Of a DNA stretch of 64,000 nucleotides, positions 31,512 to 44,600 are shown in pieces; position 1 is the first letter of the stretch, and each line of letters begins with the position of its first letter. The position numbers and the translations under genes were made by a program. This DNA is from Cyathus striatus (lineage: Eukaryota; Basidiomycota; Agaricomycetes; Agaricales; Nidulariaceae). Location of the stretch: the NCBI GenBank assembly GCA_025738555.1, contig JAOVFP010000001.1, positions 4,960,001 to 5,024,000 of the forward strand, in the 5' to 3' direction. The notes under the pieces were generated by a model. The model saw only the letters and a program-made list of their open reading frames with translations, was not told where the DNA came from and searched no databases.

Positions 31512-34500
31512 CTATGTAACAGGAGTAGAAGGATTGGGCTTATCAGGATAATGAGTGTGAAATTCCTCTATAAGCTCTGTAGCATGTTCTACTTCTGTGG
31601 CAGCCAACCAAGTGAGTTCTTCATTAGTTCCTTCATAACCAGTCCATCAGACTAAGTAACGAAGAGGACATTTCTTGAACTGGCAATCCAGCTTGGAGTC
31701 ACAGATCTCACTGATCTCGAACTCAATATCTCCATCGATTTCCACAGGGGGAGGCGGAGGTATCTCTCAACCAGGGATGGTGTTTTCAACTGTGGGCTCG
31801 AGCATAGAAACATGGAATACAGGGTGTACAGCTCGGAAATTGGAAGGGAGTCTAAGGGTGCAGGAGTGGGTACCAGTTTCGGCAATGATCTCAAAAGGAC
31901 TGTAATACTTTTCAGCCAATTTCTTGGAAGGGTGAGTGGTGTTAAAGAACTTAGCATGGATGAAGGCTTTGGTTCCAACTTTGAACTCCAGGGCAGGCAA
32001 GCGATGGTTGTCTGCTCCAACCTGATAGCGCTTCTGAGCAAGTGCTATTTTGGCCTTGAGATTTTCATGAAGTTCCTGAAGATCCACAGCATAGTCCCTA
32101 GCATGAATGGAGGTAATGTCACATTCAGGATAAACTGTAATCTGTGGATGATACCCTTTATTGGTGAAGAAAGGAGTCATATTAGTGGTCGAGCTCGGTG
32201 TATTGTTATATGTGAACTCAGCAATGGGAAGGAGATCAGCCCAGTTGTCCTGCTGGTAATTGCAGTAAATGTGGAGGTACTGCTCTAGGACTTGGTTAAT
32301 GTGTTCAGTTTGTCTGTTACCTTCTGGATGATATCTGGAGGTAAAGTGTAGGTTGATGTCGAGAACCTTACCAAGAGACTGGAAGAAGTGGGAGACGAAC
32401 TCCAAACCACGATCAGAGGTAATGCAGCTGGGAACACCATGCTTAGAGAATACGTGCATGACAAAGAGCTTAGCGAGCTGGGCAGAGGTGATGGTGTTAT
32501 GGCAAGGGATGAAGATAGCTTGCTTGCTAAGGCGGTCAACAATAACTAGGATTGAATTGTACTTATCAAATCCAGAGATGGGAAGCATTTCAATGAAGTC
32601 CATAGATATAGAGTTCCATGGGCACTCTGGAATAGGGAGTTGCTTCAAGGTACCATAGGGATGGTGACACTGTGGTTTAGACCATAAGCAGATGGTGCAA
32701 GACCTACAATAGTCCTTGACATAAGTATGGAGTCCAGGCCAAGTATATTCCCATCGAATATTATCCAAAGTCTTGTTCTGACCAGGATGTCCAGTGAGTA
32801 AATGATCATGTTTGTACTGGACAACATGAAAGCAGAGAGAATCATTGTCTGGGACATAAATCCAGTTGTCGAGGTGGAGTAAGCCATCTGAACCAACAGA
32901 CCAACAATTGGTAGGATTGCGAAGGTGGATAGAAGCAACAGTGTCTAAGGGTTGGGCAGTGAGGATGTTGCGGTGGAGTTGCTCAACATCCATAATGATG
33001 CTGGCACAGAGAACAGGATGAAGGAGTGTGGTGGCATGGATAGAGGCAATGAGCTGTTCTTGGGTAAAAACAGGGCAAAAATTGTGCGGATTGACTTTGG
33101 CATAGTTATTATTCCCCCCTTTAGGGTAGACGTCCCATCATCTAGTTAAAGCATCAGGTTTCACACCAAGTTTCCCTGGGTGGAAACATATAACCAGATT
33201 GAACTGAGATAGGTACTCTGACCAATGAGCCTGACGGTGAGTGAGGATCTTGGTGGTGGAGAAATACTCTAAGTTTTTATGGTCAGTAACCACATCAACC
33301 AGAGTACCAGAACCTTCCAAGTAGTGTTTCCAGACACAAAAAGCTTCAAAAATAGCCAGAAGTTCCTTGTCGTGGGTGTCGTAATTCAGTTCAGGAGCAG
33401 TGAAGGTACAGGAATGGAATGCAATAGGGTGAATATCGCCATTGTCAGTGACATAGAGAGGATTTCTCTGAGGGCATAGTCAGAGGCGTCAGTCTCTACA
33501 ATGATCTGGGCATCAGGGACCCAATGAGTGAGTACAGGGGCTGTAGTGAAGGCATCCTTAAGTTTCTCAAATGCTGAACAGCAAGCCGGAGAAAAGTCCC
33601 ACTTCAAGCCCTTGCAGGTAAGACGAGTGAGAGGCACTACAATGTCGGAGTAGTGCTGGATAAAGTGCCTGTAGAAGTTGGCAAACCCAAGGGAAGACTG
33701 AATGTCTTTAACCTTCTTAGGTTCAGGCCAATCCCTAATGGTTTGGACTTTATCCTGGGACATAGTGAGGCCGCCTGGAGAAAGGACATAACCCAGATAC
33801 TCAACAGATTCAGTGTGGAATTCACACTTGTCTGCTCAGGCATAGAGCCCATGTTGGCATAAACGCTTTAGAACTTCTTTAACATGCTGTTTGTGCTCCT
33901 CAAGACTATCGGAGTAGATTAGTATATCATCAAGGTAGACTGTAATACACACATCGAGCATGTCCTTGAAGATGTTGTTCATGAAATGTTGGAAAGCTGC
34001 AGGTGCATTGGTGAGTCCAAATGGCATGACTAGCCATTCAAATGAGCCATAGTGAGTGCAAAAAGCAGTCTTCCACTCATCTCCATCAGCGATGCGGACT
34101 AAGTGGTAAGTGTGGTGGAGATCAATCTTGGCGTAGATTCTAGCCTTGCGAGGAGAGTCAAGGAGGTTGGAAATAAGGGGAAGGGGATATCGATCCTTTT
34201 TAGAGATTGCATTAAGCCCACGGAAATCGACACAGAGTTGAAGGGATCCATTTTTCTTCTGGACAAAGAGCACTGGTGCTCCATGTGGAGAACAAGAAGG
34301 ATGGATGAAGCCAATCCGGAGATGTTCGTCGATGAACTCTCGTAGGGAGGCCAACTTGGACTGCGAGAGTGAATACACAGTACCAACTGGAGGAGACGTA
34401 CCTTCCTTCAAGTTGATCTGGAGATTGTAAGGGCGATGCAGAGCAAGAGTGTCTGCTCATGTTTTGCTGAAGATGTCAGCGAACTCATGATATTCTGGAG

Positions 34501-35240
34501 GAATACTAGAAAGGTCCATGGCTTCTGCAGCCATGGCAGTGGCAGAAGCTGAAACTACAGCACTGACTTATATCCTAAACATCTGCGAGCCTGTGAGCTT
34601 ACTAGCCCAGAGAAAAGCTGCAGTGTTAATGAGCAAGATACTAGGAGGTGGACTATTGTCTGACGGAGGAACAGAAGATGAAGCTGGTGAAGGAGGGGTT
34701 TGCAAAGAGGCAGAAGCCTTCAGAGCAAGTGTCGACAAAGGCAGAGAAGATTCTCCTAGAACCAGGGTTTGGAAGCCAAGTATACATCTCTCAGTCCAGT
34801 CAATCAACAGATTGTGTTGGGAGAGCCAGTTAAATACTAATACCATGGAGCAGGAAGAATCGAGTGGAGTTACATAGAAAGAAATATCCATGCATTCACC
34901 AGTAGGAAACATTACAGATAATAAAATACTCTCTGTAAGTATGGAGTTAGAGGTACCATCAAATAGTTTTAGTGCAATAGGAGGGACCGGAGTTGTGGGG
35001 AGGTTGTGCTCCCTCACAAACGACAAGTCAGCAAAACAATGGGTTGAACCAGAATCGATGAGTGAGAGAAAAGATAGAGGCATATCCGGCGCAGCTGGAG
35101 AAAATGAAGTCAAAGGAATATTTACAGCTTGGGGATCATAAAGAGTGGATGTGTTTAGTCTTATCTCCTTAGGTGCACAGGAGAGATTACGTAGCCCTCA
35201 GCCTGTGCAGAGTCACTGGAGCTGCTCTCTATTTTTTTGA
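31512..35240 (-). pseudogene. pol: B1 pol (protease, RT, RNase H, integrase, chromodomain)
   Basis: Minus-strand frames in order: protease LSFLSLIDSGSTHCFADLSF (DSG kept), FDGTSNSILTESILL, EYHEFADVFSK region, RT with [20 protein letters not shown] and [12 protein letters not shown], RNase H ETDASDYAL and THDKELLAIF, integrase HDHLLTGHPGQ, CRSCTIC, SMDFIEMLP, ITSDRGLEF and YHPEGNRQTEHINQVLEQ, chromodomain WTGYEGTNEELTWLAATEVE. Stops and shifts occur near 33840, 33480, 33130 and 31780 and at the chromodomain TGA also seen in B2. Not functional. Confidence 0.9.
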
Positions 35241-37040
35241 ACTCTCAGCCGAGTTCACTGAGGGAGTTGTCTCAGTAGAGGTGGCAGTGGCCGCACAGGC
35301 TTTGGCAGCAGAGGCTGCCTTTCGACAGTCCTTGGCCTGATGACTGGCATTGCCACAGAATAGGCAAAGCTTCTGGTCTAGGCAATGTTTACGTTCTTCC
35401 GGGGTAAGCTTCCCAGTCAAGTCTGGCGTCTTGGACTGGTTCTGCTTTTGCTTGTTCTTGGGTTTCCCCGAGGACAAAGCGGAGTTGGAAGAGGCAGAAG
35501 AGGAAGATGAGGACGAGGAGGACTCAGTCTTGGAGGAGGAGGAAGAATTCGAAGTTGACTTTGAATTCTGATTGCCCTTGGGCTTCTCCAAAGACTTGGC
35601 AGCAGACTTGCTGTGCTTCTCCTCAATGTTGTGCTTGGTGTTGCACTCCCAATGCCTCTGATCATAGCCCTGGGCTACCTTCTTAGTCCCAGCAAGGGTG
35701 GTAGGCCGGCCTTGCTCTCAATGAGAGAAAGCGTCCTTTAAACAAGGACAAAGGCCACAGTAATATGCCAAGTTGAGGGCAGTATCGTCCCAAGGCAAGA
35801 GTGCAGCATATTCATTAAATTTGATCTCATAGGTGGTGAGACACTGATTATCCTCCATATGGAGGGAGAATATGCAGATTTCAGCCTCACCAACAGGGTT
35901 GGTATGGCCGAAGTGAGTATGGAGGAGCTGAACAAAATAACCCCATGAATCCATTCATAGCTCATATGCACCATCATTGAGATGGGTGGCAAACAGATTG
36001 CTTGCTGAGCCACGAAGGAAAGTCAACACATAGTTGACTTTAGATGCATCATCTGGGTACAACTGAGGGTTGTTCCAGAACACCAAGCAGACTTGCATGA
36101 TGAAGGGCTCCAGCTTAAGAGTGTTAGAGCCATTGAAGTTGTCTGGCTGGTTAACCTTCTTCTCCCGAATGGGAGGAGGAGGTGGTGGAGGTGGTGGTGG
36201 CAGGGCAAAATAACCTGCCACAGAGGCCACCATTTCCAGGATTTCATCCCGGGTGAAATTGTAGTGGCATCTTGCAGTTGGGCGATGAGGGTCGCAATAG
36301 TCGCCCCTTGAGGAGGGCCTAGAAGAGGGATTAGAGGGAGGACCTCCAGGGCTATTTGGTCTGCCAGGACCATCGCCACCGGCACCTGCCTGTTCATCAT
36401 CATCCCCTGTATCATTGCCGTCATCTCCAGATCCATCACCATCATCGTCTCCATCTCCGGGTTGGTCACCATTGTCTCCATTATCATCTGGAGGGTCATT
36501 GTTCCCAACTCTGGCAGAATTACCACCAGAGGGAGGTGGAGGTGGAGGTGGTCCTCCACTGCCTGAAGCTACAGGCTGTTGAGTGGGTGGCAAAGTGGAT
36601 GTGGGTGCTTGCTGCTGATGTGTGGCAGCACCATCCAGAGAATGTTGAGTATCCACTGATTCAATAGACACAGTGGGGGTAAGGGTGGGGTCATAAGGAA
36701 CGCTCAATGGAATTGGGTGTGGTGCATGCAGTTGATTGCTGTGAACCAGCTGAAGTTCATGAGCTGCACGATGAGTGGAGGTAATTCCTCCAGAAACGAG
36801 AGCACTAGCTGAGGGTGGGGCATTCTGCCAGGAGAGAGGCAGAGCAGAGTCAACACGACGAGGCATGCTGGCATTGTTATGTTTGCAAGTTTGCTGGGCA
36901 GCTAAACGATTGCTATAATGCACATCGTTTTGCTGCTGTTCATGGCTCCTGGCATGTGCAGTCTGAGTCTGCATATGGGTGGCCATGAGGGATAGAAAAG
37001 TGTTATAGGAAGAGGAATCCAAGGTGGTAGTTTCATATAC
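35229..37040 (-). pseudogene. gag: B1 gag
   Basis: Reads from the 5' LTR edge (VYETTTLDSSSYNTFLSLMA). Then a low-complexity Pro/Gly/Asp region (GGPPPPPPPSGG, DDNGDNGDQPGDGDDDGDG), a Gag capsid region (KKVNQPDNFNGSNTLKLEPF, SKVNYVLTFLRGSASNLFAT) with TGA at a former Trp codon near 35955, and the CCHC knuckle CLFCGNASHQAKDC near 35360. It ends TCA-AAA-AAA-TAG at 35229. The start codon is uncertain. Confidence 0.85.
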
Positions 37041-37689
37041 TGTCACGACCGTGCCCCTAGCCTGACTTGGCAGCAGAGTATGAGAGGGTGACTGCAGAGA
37101 AGCGAGGGGTGAGTATGAGATGAAAGCAGAGAACAAGAACTCAGGAGGTAGGACTTTGGCTTCAGCTTATGTGCTGTGCCCCTGGGATTCCTGGTCCTGG
37201 ATTTCGGAATAAGGGCAAGCCCTTCGGAGAAGACAAGAGACAGAAGACAAGAGGTGTAACTCAAGTCAGATGAAAGGGCAAGAACATAGTTCAATATGAA
37301 ACTGAGGACTAAGTACAAATCAAGTACTACTTAAATACTAGAGACTCAGAGTAAGTAAAGGCCAGCAGAGAAGTACAGTCAGGGTAGGCATACATAGAAT
37401 GAAGACTAAAATTAATTAAACATAATAAAACGCATCAGAGAAGTGAGCGTGTATGGCAGTGTAAATTAAAACAGATAGTGGCGCACTTAAGAATAATAAG
37501 TGACTCACTATGAGATGTATACTACAATACTGAGGGGATAGCTCAGTAGAACGGAAGAAGGGAAATGAGAGTAATCTATGTACAGTAATCAATATGTAAT
37601 TTTAAGAGTGTAAGCAAAGTCTGGAGTAAACAAGGTAAAGGCAGAGTAAGAGCATAGGAGTCTGGAGGTAGGCGATACAGGATATGACA
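37041..37689 (-). repeat. 5' LTR of B1
   Basis: 649 bp. Lacks a roughly 15 bp palindromic CTGGCCAAGGCCAG segment present in the other B LTRs, otherwise close to 28610-29271. Confidence 0.92.
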
Positions 37690-38276
37690 ATAGGTATGAA
37701 TGTGGAAGCATAATACTAAGTAGAAGTCAAAGGGATAGGTAGAGGATAAAGGCTGGGCAAAGTGGAGTAGGGGTGCAAATGATGCACTCAGAATGAAGAA
37801 TAAAGAACTAAACTACATTGACCATAATGAAACAGATAAGTGAGAATGGAAGAGAGGAGTAATAGTATAATGACACAGTAAGGCTGTCATAAGAGAAACT
37901 ACATATCTGAGATTCCCGAAGGAAAACCTGACAGGTTCTGGGTTAGGACCCAGGCAGAAACATTGGAAAACATAAACCCATAGAGGGTACATTCTGGGAA
38001 CAGACAGGGTATGCTGGAAGGTCACATGGGAACCTTTGGTAACATCAGCACAATGTATCCAGACATGGATGTAACAGTATGATGGAGAAAGCATAATGGA
38101 GAATGGATAATGAACCAGATGAGTAAGGTGACATAAGCTCAGTGACTTTCAGTTAGAAGAGCAGGAGGGGAAAGTGAAAGGACGAGATCTATACAAGTCA
38201 GAAAGTGCAGAGAGTGCAGAACATGTGGAGTAGAAGTGTGGGAATAAGATAGGAAAGATATGGCTATGACAATAGC

Positions 38277-38512
38277 ATGATGCACATGAATAGTGTGATG
38301 CATGTAAATAGTTTGAAGCATGTGAATAGTGTGACATGTGTGAAAATTGTGATGTGCATGAATAGTGTGATGTGTGAATATTATGTAATGCACAGGAAAT
38401 ACTGGAGCATGAGTGTGACACATGTGAATAGCATGACATGCATGAAATGTGTACAGTGTGGGAAAGTGAAATCTCTGAGGCACAGCAAAATAGTGTAATA
38501 CATGGGAAATAC
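38277..38512. mobile_element. FB2 fragment 2 (right arm minisatellite)
   Basis: CG-decayed units (GATGCACATGAATAGTGTGA) and then the GGAAAGTGAAATC..GGGAAATAC block, matching 20150-20480 of FB1. Stops at the 9 bp GGGAAATAC where a MULE-like element is inserted. Confidence 0.75.
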
Positions 38513-39157
38513 CAGGCTCCTAAAACCATCCTCTCATATCATGAGGCATTCCTCCTTATGTTTTTGTAGAGGCAAACATCCATCAATATTTATTTGGGAC
38601 AAACAAAAACAAGGAGGAATGCTTACAATAGAGAGGCTGGCACAACTGGTTTCCAAAATCCATCCATGAACCCTTTTCATCAACAGGGACATTGACAGCT
38701 GCACTTGCCATATTCCCACTATTAATGTCCCACCAACAACAACACACTTTCTATTCCTTTAATATTCCTCTTGACACTTACTTAATCCTGGACTCCTGCT
38801 TTACTTTCCCTTTCCCCTTGAGTCTTGACATGCATAAGGCTTTTTAGCAGTATTACCATACATTATGCATGTGCCACAGCATATCTAATGATGGAATTCT
38901 ACTCCTCAATTAGTTTTGATTCTGGAATTGGATTTGGTAGCAATATTAAAGTGATTAAGGTACTTACTTATTAGAAGTGTATATGCAAAATAATATATGT
39001 TACACAGATATGTATTAAGTTACATGAAGCACTTGGAATTTGAGGCCAGGTTGAAACAGCCTTGGGCACTTTTATATTTTCTCTGAGTTCCATTTACTAC
39101 AGTAGCTATATCATAGCTCATAAAATGATATCATATACTTAATGTATTTAATGAGCA

Positions 39158-39818
39158 TGTCATATCCCGTATCGCTTACCTCCGGACTCCTATGCTTTAC
39201 TCCGCCTTTTCCTTTGCTTACTCCGAACTTTGATTACGTTCTTAATATTACTTATTGATTACTGTACATAGATTACTCTCGTTTCCTTTCTTCCGTTCTA
39301 CTGAGCTATCCCCTCAGTATTGTAGTATACATCTCATAGTGAGTCACTTATCATTCTTAAGTGCGCCACTATCTGTTTTACTTTACACCGCCATACGCGC
39401 TCACTTCTCCGACGCATTTTATTATGTTTAATTAGTTATAGTCTTCATTCTACGTACGCCTACCCTGACCGTACTTCTCCGCTGGCCTTGGCCAGCGGCC
39501 TTTACTTACTCCGAGTCTCTAGTATTTAAGTAGTACTCGATTTGTACTTTAGTCTTCAGTTTCGTATTGAACTACGTCCTCACCCTTTCGTCTGACTTGA
39601 GTTACACCTCTCGTCTTCCGTCTCTCGTCTTCTCCGAAGGGCTTGCCCTTACTCCAAAATCCAGGACCAGGAATCCCAGGGGCGCAGCACATAAGCTGAA
39701 GCCGAAGTCCTACCCCCCTGAGTTCTCGTTCTCTGCTTTCGTCTCATACTCACCCTCACTTCTCCATAGTCACTCTCGTACTCTGCCGCCAAGTCAGGCT
39801 AGGGGCATGGTCATGACA
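39158..39818 (+). repeat. 5' LTR of B2
   Basis: 661 bp. Contains the LTR core GCAGCACATAAGCTGAAGCC at 39684-39703 and ends GGGGCATGGTCATGACA. Confidence 0.95.
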
Positions 39819-41670
39819 GTATATGAAACTACCACCTTGGATTCCTCTTCTCATAATGCCTTTCTTTCTCTCATGGCTACCTGCACGCAGACTCAGACTG
39901 CACATGCTAGGAGCCATGAACAGCAGCAAAACGATGTGCGCTGTAGCAATCGTCTAGTTGCTCAGCAAGCCTGTGAACATAACACCGCTAACACACCTCG
40001 TTGTGTTGACTCTGCTCCGCCTCTCTCTCGGCAGAATGCCCCACCCTCAGCTAGTGCTCTCGTCTCTGGAGGAATTACCTCCACTCATCATGCAGCTTGT
40101 GAACTTCAGCCAGTTCACAGCAATCAATTGCACGCACCACGCCCAATACCATTGAGCGTTCCTTACGACCCCACTCTCATCCCCCACGTGTCCATCGAAC
40201 CGGTGGATACTCAGATTTCTCCGGAAGGTGCAGCTGCACGCCAGCAGCAAGCATCCACAGCCACTTCGCCACCTGCCCAACAGCCTGTAGCCTCAGGCAG
40301 TGGAGGACATCCTCCACCCCCACCTCCTTCTGGTGGTAATTCTGCCAGAGTTGGAAACAATGACCCTCCAGACGATAATGGAGACGATGGTGACCAACCC
40401 GGAGATGATGGTGACGATGGTGATGGATCTGGAGATGACGGCAACGAGCCAGGAGATGATGATAATGAGCCAGGGGATGATGATGAGCAGGCAGGTGCCG
40501 GTGGCAATGGTCCTGGCGGACCAAATGGCCCCGGAGGTCCTCCCTCTGATCCCTCTGAGCCTCCTTCAAGGCCTCCCTCCAGGGCCCCTACCGCGACCCT
40601 CGTCGCCCAACTGCAAGACCCATTACAATTTCACCCGGGATGAAATCCTGGAAATGGTGGCCTCTGTGGCGGGTTATTTTGCCCCGCCACCACCACCTCC
40701 ACCACCTCCTCCTCCCATTCGGGAGAAGAAGGTTAACCAGCCGGACAACTTCGACAGCTCCAACACGCTTAAACTGGAGCCTTTCATCACGCAAGTCCGC
40801 TTGGTGTTCCGGAACAACCCTCAGTTGTACCCGGACGACGCATCTAAAGTCAACTATGCGTTGACTTTCCTCCATGGCTCTGCCAGCAATTTGTTTGCCA
40901 CTCATCTTGATGATGATGCATATGAGCCGTGGATGGATTCATGGGGCTACTTCATTCAGCTCCTCTGGACTCATTTCGGCCATACCAACCCAGTTGGTGA
41001 AGCTGAAATTCGCATTTTCTCCCTCCACATGGAGGATAATCAGCGGCTCACGACATATGAAATAAAGTTCAACAAATATGCCGCACTCTTGCCTTGGGAC
41101 GATGCTGCCCTCAACTCGGCATGCTACTGTGGCCTTTGTCCTCGTTTGAAGGATGCTCTCTCTCATCAAGAGCAAGGCCGGCCCACGACCCTTGCCGGAA
41201 CTAAGAAGGTAGCCCAGGGCTATGATCAGAGGCATTGGGAGCACAACACCAAGTGCAACATTGAGGAGAAGTGCAGCAAGTCTGCTGCCAAGTCTTCGGA
41301 GAAGCCCAAGGGCAATCAGAATTCGAAGTCAACTTCGAATTCTTCCTCCTCCTCCAAGACTCCATCCTTCTCTACCTCCTCCTCCGCCTCTTCTACCTCC
41401 GCTTCGTCCTTGGGGAAACCCAAGAACAAGCAAAAGCAGAACCAGTCCAAGGCGCCAGACTTGACTGGGAAGCTTGGTTCTGACGGGAAACTCACCCCGG
41501 AGGAACGTAAACATCGCCTGGACCAGAAGCTTTGCCTATTCTGTGGCAACGCCAGTCATCAGGCCAAGGACTGTTGAAAGGCAGCCTCTGCCACCAAAGC
41601 CCGTGCAGCCACTGCCACCTCTACCGAGGCAACTCCCTTGGCGAACTCGGCTGAGAGTTCGAAAAAATAG
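39813..41670 (+). pseudogene. gag: B2 gag
   Basis: Frame MTVYETTTLDSSSHNAFLSL from the LTR edge, then Pro/Asp-rich low complexity. Two one-base indels near 40585-40625 shift to the frame carrying THYNFTRDEILEMVASVAGY and the capsid region (KLEPFITQVRLVFRNNPQLY, YEIKFNKYAALLPWDDAALN). The CCHC knuckle is CLFCGNASHQAKDC at about 41536-41577, followed at once by a TGA (probably from CGA). Ends SSKK-TAG at 41670. The ATG at 39813 comes from a C-to-T change in this copy's LTR, so the original start may be MATCTQ at 39873. Confidence 0.85.
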
Positions 41671-44600
41671 AGAGTGGCCCCAGTGACTCCGCACAGGCTG
41701 AGGGCCATGTTAATCTCTCCTGTGCACCTAAGGAGATAAGACTAAACACATCTGCTCTTTATGATCCCCAAGCTGTAAATATTCCTTTGACTTCGTTTTC
41801 TCCAGCTGCGCCGGATATGCCTCTTTCCTTCCTTTCGCTCATCGATTCTGGTTCAACCCACTGTTTTGCTGACTCATCATTTGTGAGGGAGCACAACCTC
41901 CCCACAACTCTGGTCCCTCCCATTGCACTGAAACTATTTGACGGTACCTCTAACTCCATACTTACAGAGAGTATATTATTATCTGTAACGTTTCCTACTG
42001 GTGAATGCATGGATATTTCATTCTATGTAACTCCGCTCGATTCTTCCTGCTCCGTGGTATTAGGATTTAACTGGCTCTCCCAACACAATCCGTTGATTGA
42101 CTGGACTGAGAGACGTATACTTGGCTTCCAAACCCCGGTCCTAGGAGAATCTTCTCTGTCTTTGTCGACACCTGCACTGAAGGCATCTGCCTCCTTGCAA
42201 AACCCTCCATCACCAGCTTCGTCTTCTGTTCCTCTGTTGGACAATAGTCCACCCAGTATCTCGCTCATTAACGCTGCAGCTTTTCTCTGGGCTAGTAAGC
42301 TCGCAGGCTCGCAGATATTTAGGATACAAGTCGGTGCTGTAGTTTCAGCTTCTGCCACTGCCATGGCTGCAGAAGCTGTGGACCTTTCTAGTATTCCTCT
42401 GGAATACCATGAGTTCGCTGACGTCTTCAGCAAAACACGAGCAGACACTCTTGCTCCGCATCGCCCTTACGATCTCCGGATCAACTTGGAGGAAGGTATG
42501 TCTCCTCCAGTCGGTACTGTATATTCACTCTCGCAGTCTGAGTTGGCCTCTCTACGAGAGTTCATCGATGAACATCTCCGGATTGGCTTCATCCATCCTT
42601 CTTGTTCTCCACATGGAGCACCAGTGCTCTTTGTCCGGAAGAAAGATGGATCCCTTCGACTTTGTGTCAATTTCCGTGGGCTTAATGCAATCTCCAAAAA
42701 GGATCGATATCCCCTTCCCCTTATTTCCAACCTCCTTGACTCTCCTTGCAAGGCTAGAATCTACACCAAGATCGATCTCCACCATGCTTACCACTTAGTC
42801 CGCATCGCTGATGGAGATGAGTGGAAGACCGCTTTTCGCACTCGCTATGGCTCGTTTGAATGGCTAGTAATGCCATTTGGACTCACCAATGCACCTGTGG
42901 CTTTCCAATGTTTCATGAATGACATCTTCAAGGACATGCTCGATGTGTGTGTTACAGTCTACCTCGACGATATACTAATCTACTCTGATAGTCTCGAGGA
43001 GCACAAACAGCATGTTAAAGAAGTCCTCAAGCGTTTACACCAACATGGGCTCTATGCCTGGGCGGACAAGTGTGAATTCCACACTGAATCTATTGAGTAC
43101 TTAGGTTACGTCCTTTCTCCAGGCAGCCTCACTATGTCCCAGGATAAAGTCCAAACCATTAGGGATTGGCCTGAACCTAAGAAGGTTAAAGACGTTCAGT
43201 CTTTCCTTGGGTTCGCCAACTTCTATAGGTGCTTTATCCAGCACTACTCCGACATTGTAGTGCCACTCACTCATCTTACCCGCAAAGGTTTGAAGTGGGA
43301 CTTTTCTCTGGCTTGCTGTTCAGCATTCGAGAAACTTAAGGACGCCTTCACTACAGCCCCTGTACTCACTCATTGGGTCCCTGATGCCCAGATCATTGTA
43401 GAGACTGATGCCTCCGACTATGCTCTCGGAGCAATCCTCTCAATTGTTGCTGACGATGGCGATATTCACCCCATTGTGTTCCATTCCCATACCTTCACCG
43501 CTCCTGAACTGAATTACGACACCCACGACAAGGAACTCCTGGCTATTTTTGAAGCTTTTCGTGTCTGGCGACACTACTTGGAAGGTTCTGGTACTCCAGT
43601 TGATGTGGTTACTGACCATAAAAACTTAGAGTATTTCTCCACCACCAAGATCCTCACTCGCCATCAGGCTCGTTGGTCAGAGTACCTGTCTCAGTTCAAT
43701 CTGGTTATTTGTTTCCACCCAGGGAAACTTGGTGTGAAACCTGATGCTTTAACTAGACGATGGGACATCTACCCTAAAGGGGGGAATAACGACTATGCCA
43801 AAGTCAATCCGCACAATTTTTGCCCTGTTTTTACCCAAGAACAGCTCATCGCCTCTATCCGTGCCACCACACTCCTTCATTCTGTTCTCCATGCCAGCAT
43901 CATTATGGATGTTGAGCAACTCCACCATGACATCCTCACTGCCCAACCCCTAGACACTGTCACATCCATCCACCTTTGCAATCCCACTAATCGTTGGTCT
44001 GTCAGTTCAGATGGCTTACTCCGCCTTGACAACCGGATCTATGTCCCAGATGACAATTTTCTCCGCCTTTGCGTTGTCCAGTACAAACATGATCATTTAC
44101 TTGCTGGACATCCTGGTCAGAACAAGACTTTGGATAATATTCGACGGGAATATACTTGGCCTGGACTCTGTACTTATGTCAAGGACTATTGTAAGTCTTG
44201 CACCATCTGCTTACGGTCTAAACCACAGCGTCACCGTCCCTACGGTACCTTGAAGCAACTCCCTATTCCGGAGCACCCATGGAACTCTATATCTATGGAC
44301 TTCATTGAAACGCTTCCCATCTCTGGATTTGATAAGTACAATTCAATCCTAGTTATTGTTGACCGCCTTAGCAAGCAAGCTATATTCATCCCTTGCCATA
44401 ACACCATTACCTCCGCCCAACTCGCTAAGCTCTTTGTCATGCACGTATTCTCTAAGCATGGTGTTCCCAGCTGCATTACCTCTGATTGTGGTTTGGAGTT
44501 CGTCTCCCACTTCTTCCAGTCTCTTGGTAAGGTTCTCGACATCAACCTACACTTTACCTCCAGATATCATCCAGAAGGCGACGGACAAACTGAACGCATT

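Larger units (their letters stand above)
28610..37689 (-). mobile_element. B1: complete family B Gypsy chromovirus (minus strand)
   Basis: 9,080 bp from TGTCATGACCG to GGATATGACA with a perfect 5 bp duplication ATAGG (28605-28609 and 37690-37694). On the minus strand it has LTR, gag, pol with chromodomain, antisense gene, polypurine tract and LTR. Coding parts carry many stops, mostly at CGA, CAA/CAG or TGG positions, so it is inactive and more decayed than B2. Confidence 0.93.
28239..38076 (-). mobile_element. Family C solo LTR hosting element B1
   Basis: TGTTATATACCGAATCC at 28239 to GACATGGATGTAACA at 38076 is one family C LTR, flanked by GTATG (28234-28238 and 38077-38081). Compared with the young LTR at 52690-53454 almost every CG is now CA or TG. 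It is split at 28609 by B1. Confidence 0.88.
27424..38271 (-). mobile_element. Family A solo LTR (minus) hosting nested insertions
   Basis: TGTCAAGACTGGTATTTC at 27424 and GGATATGGCTATGACA-type end at 38271 are the two ends of one family A LTR in reverse orientation. They are flanked by ATAGC on both sides (27419-27423 and 38272-38276), a perfect duplication in FB2. The LTR is split by a TA-flanked MITE and by a family C solo LTR. Confidence 0.88.
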
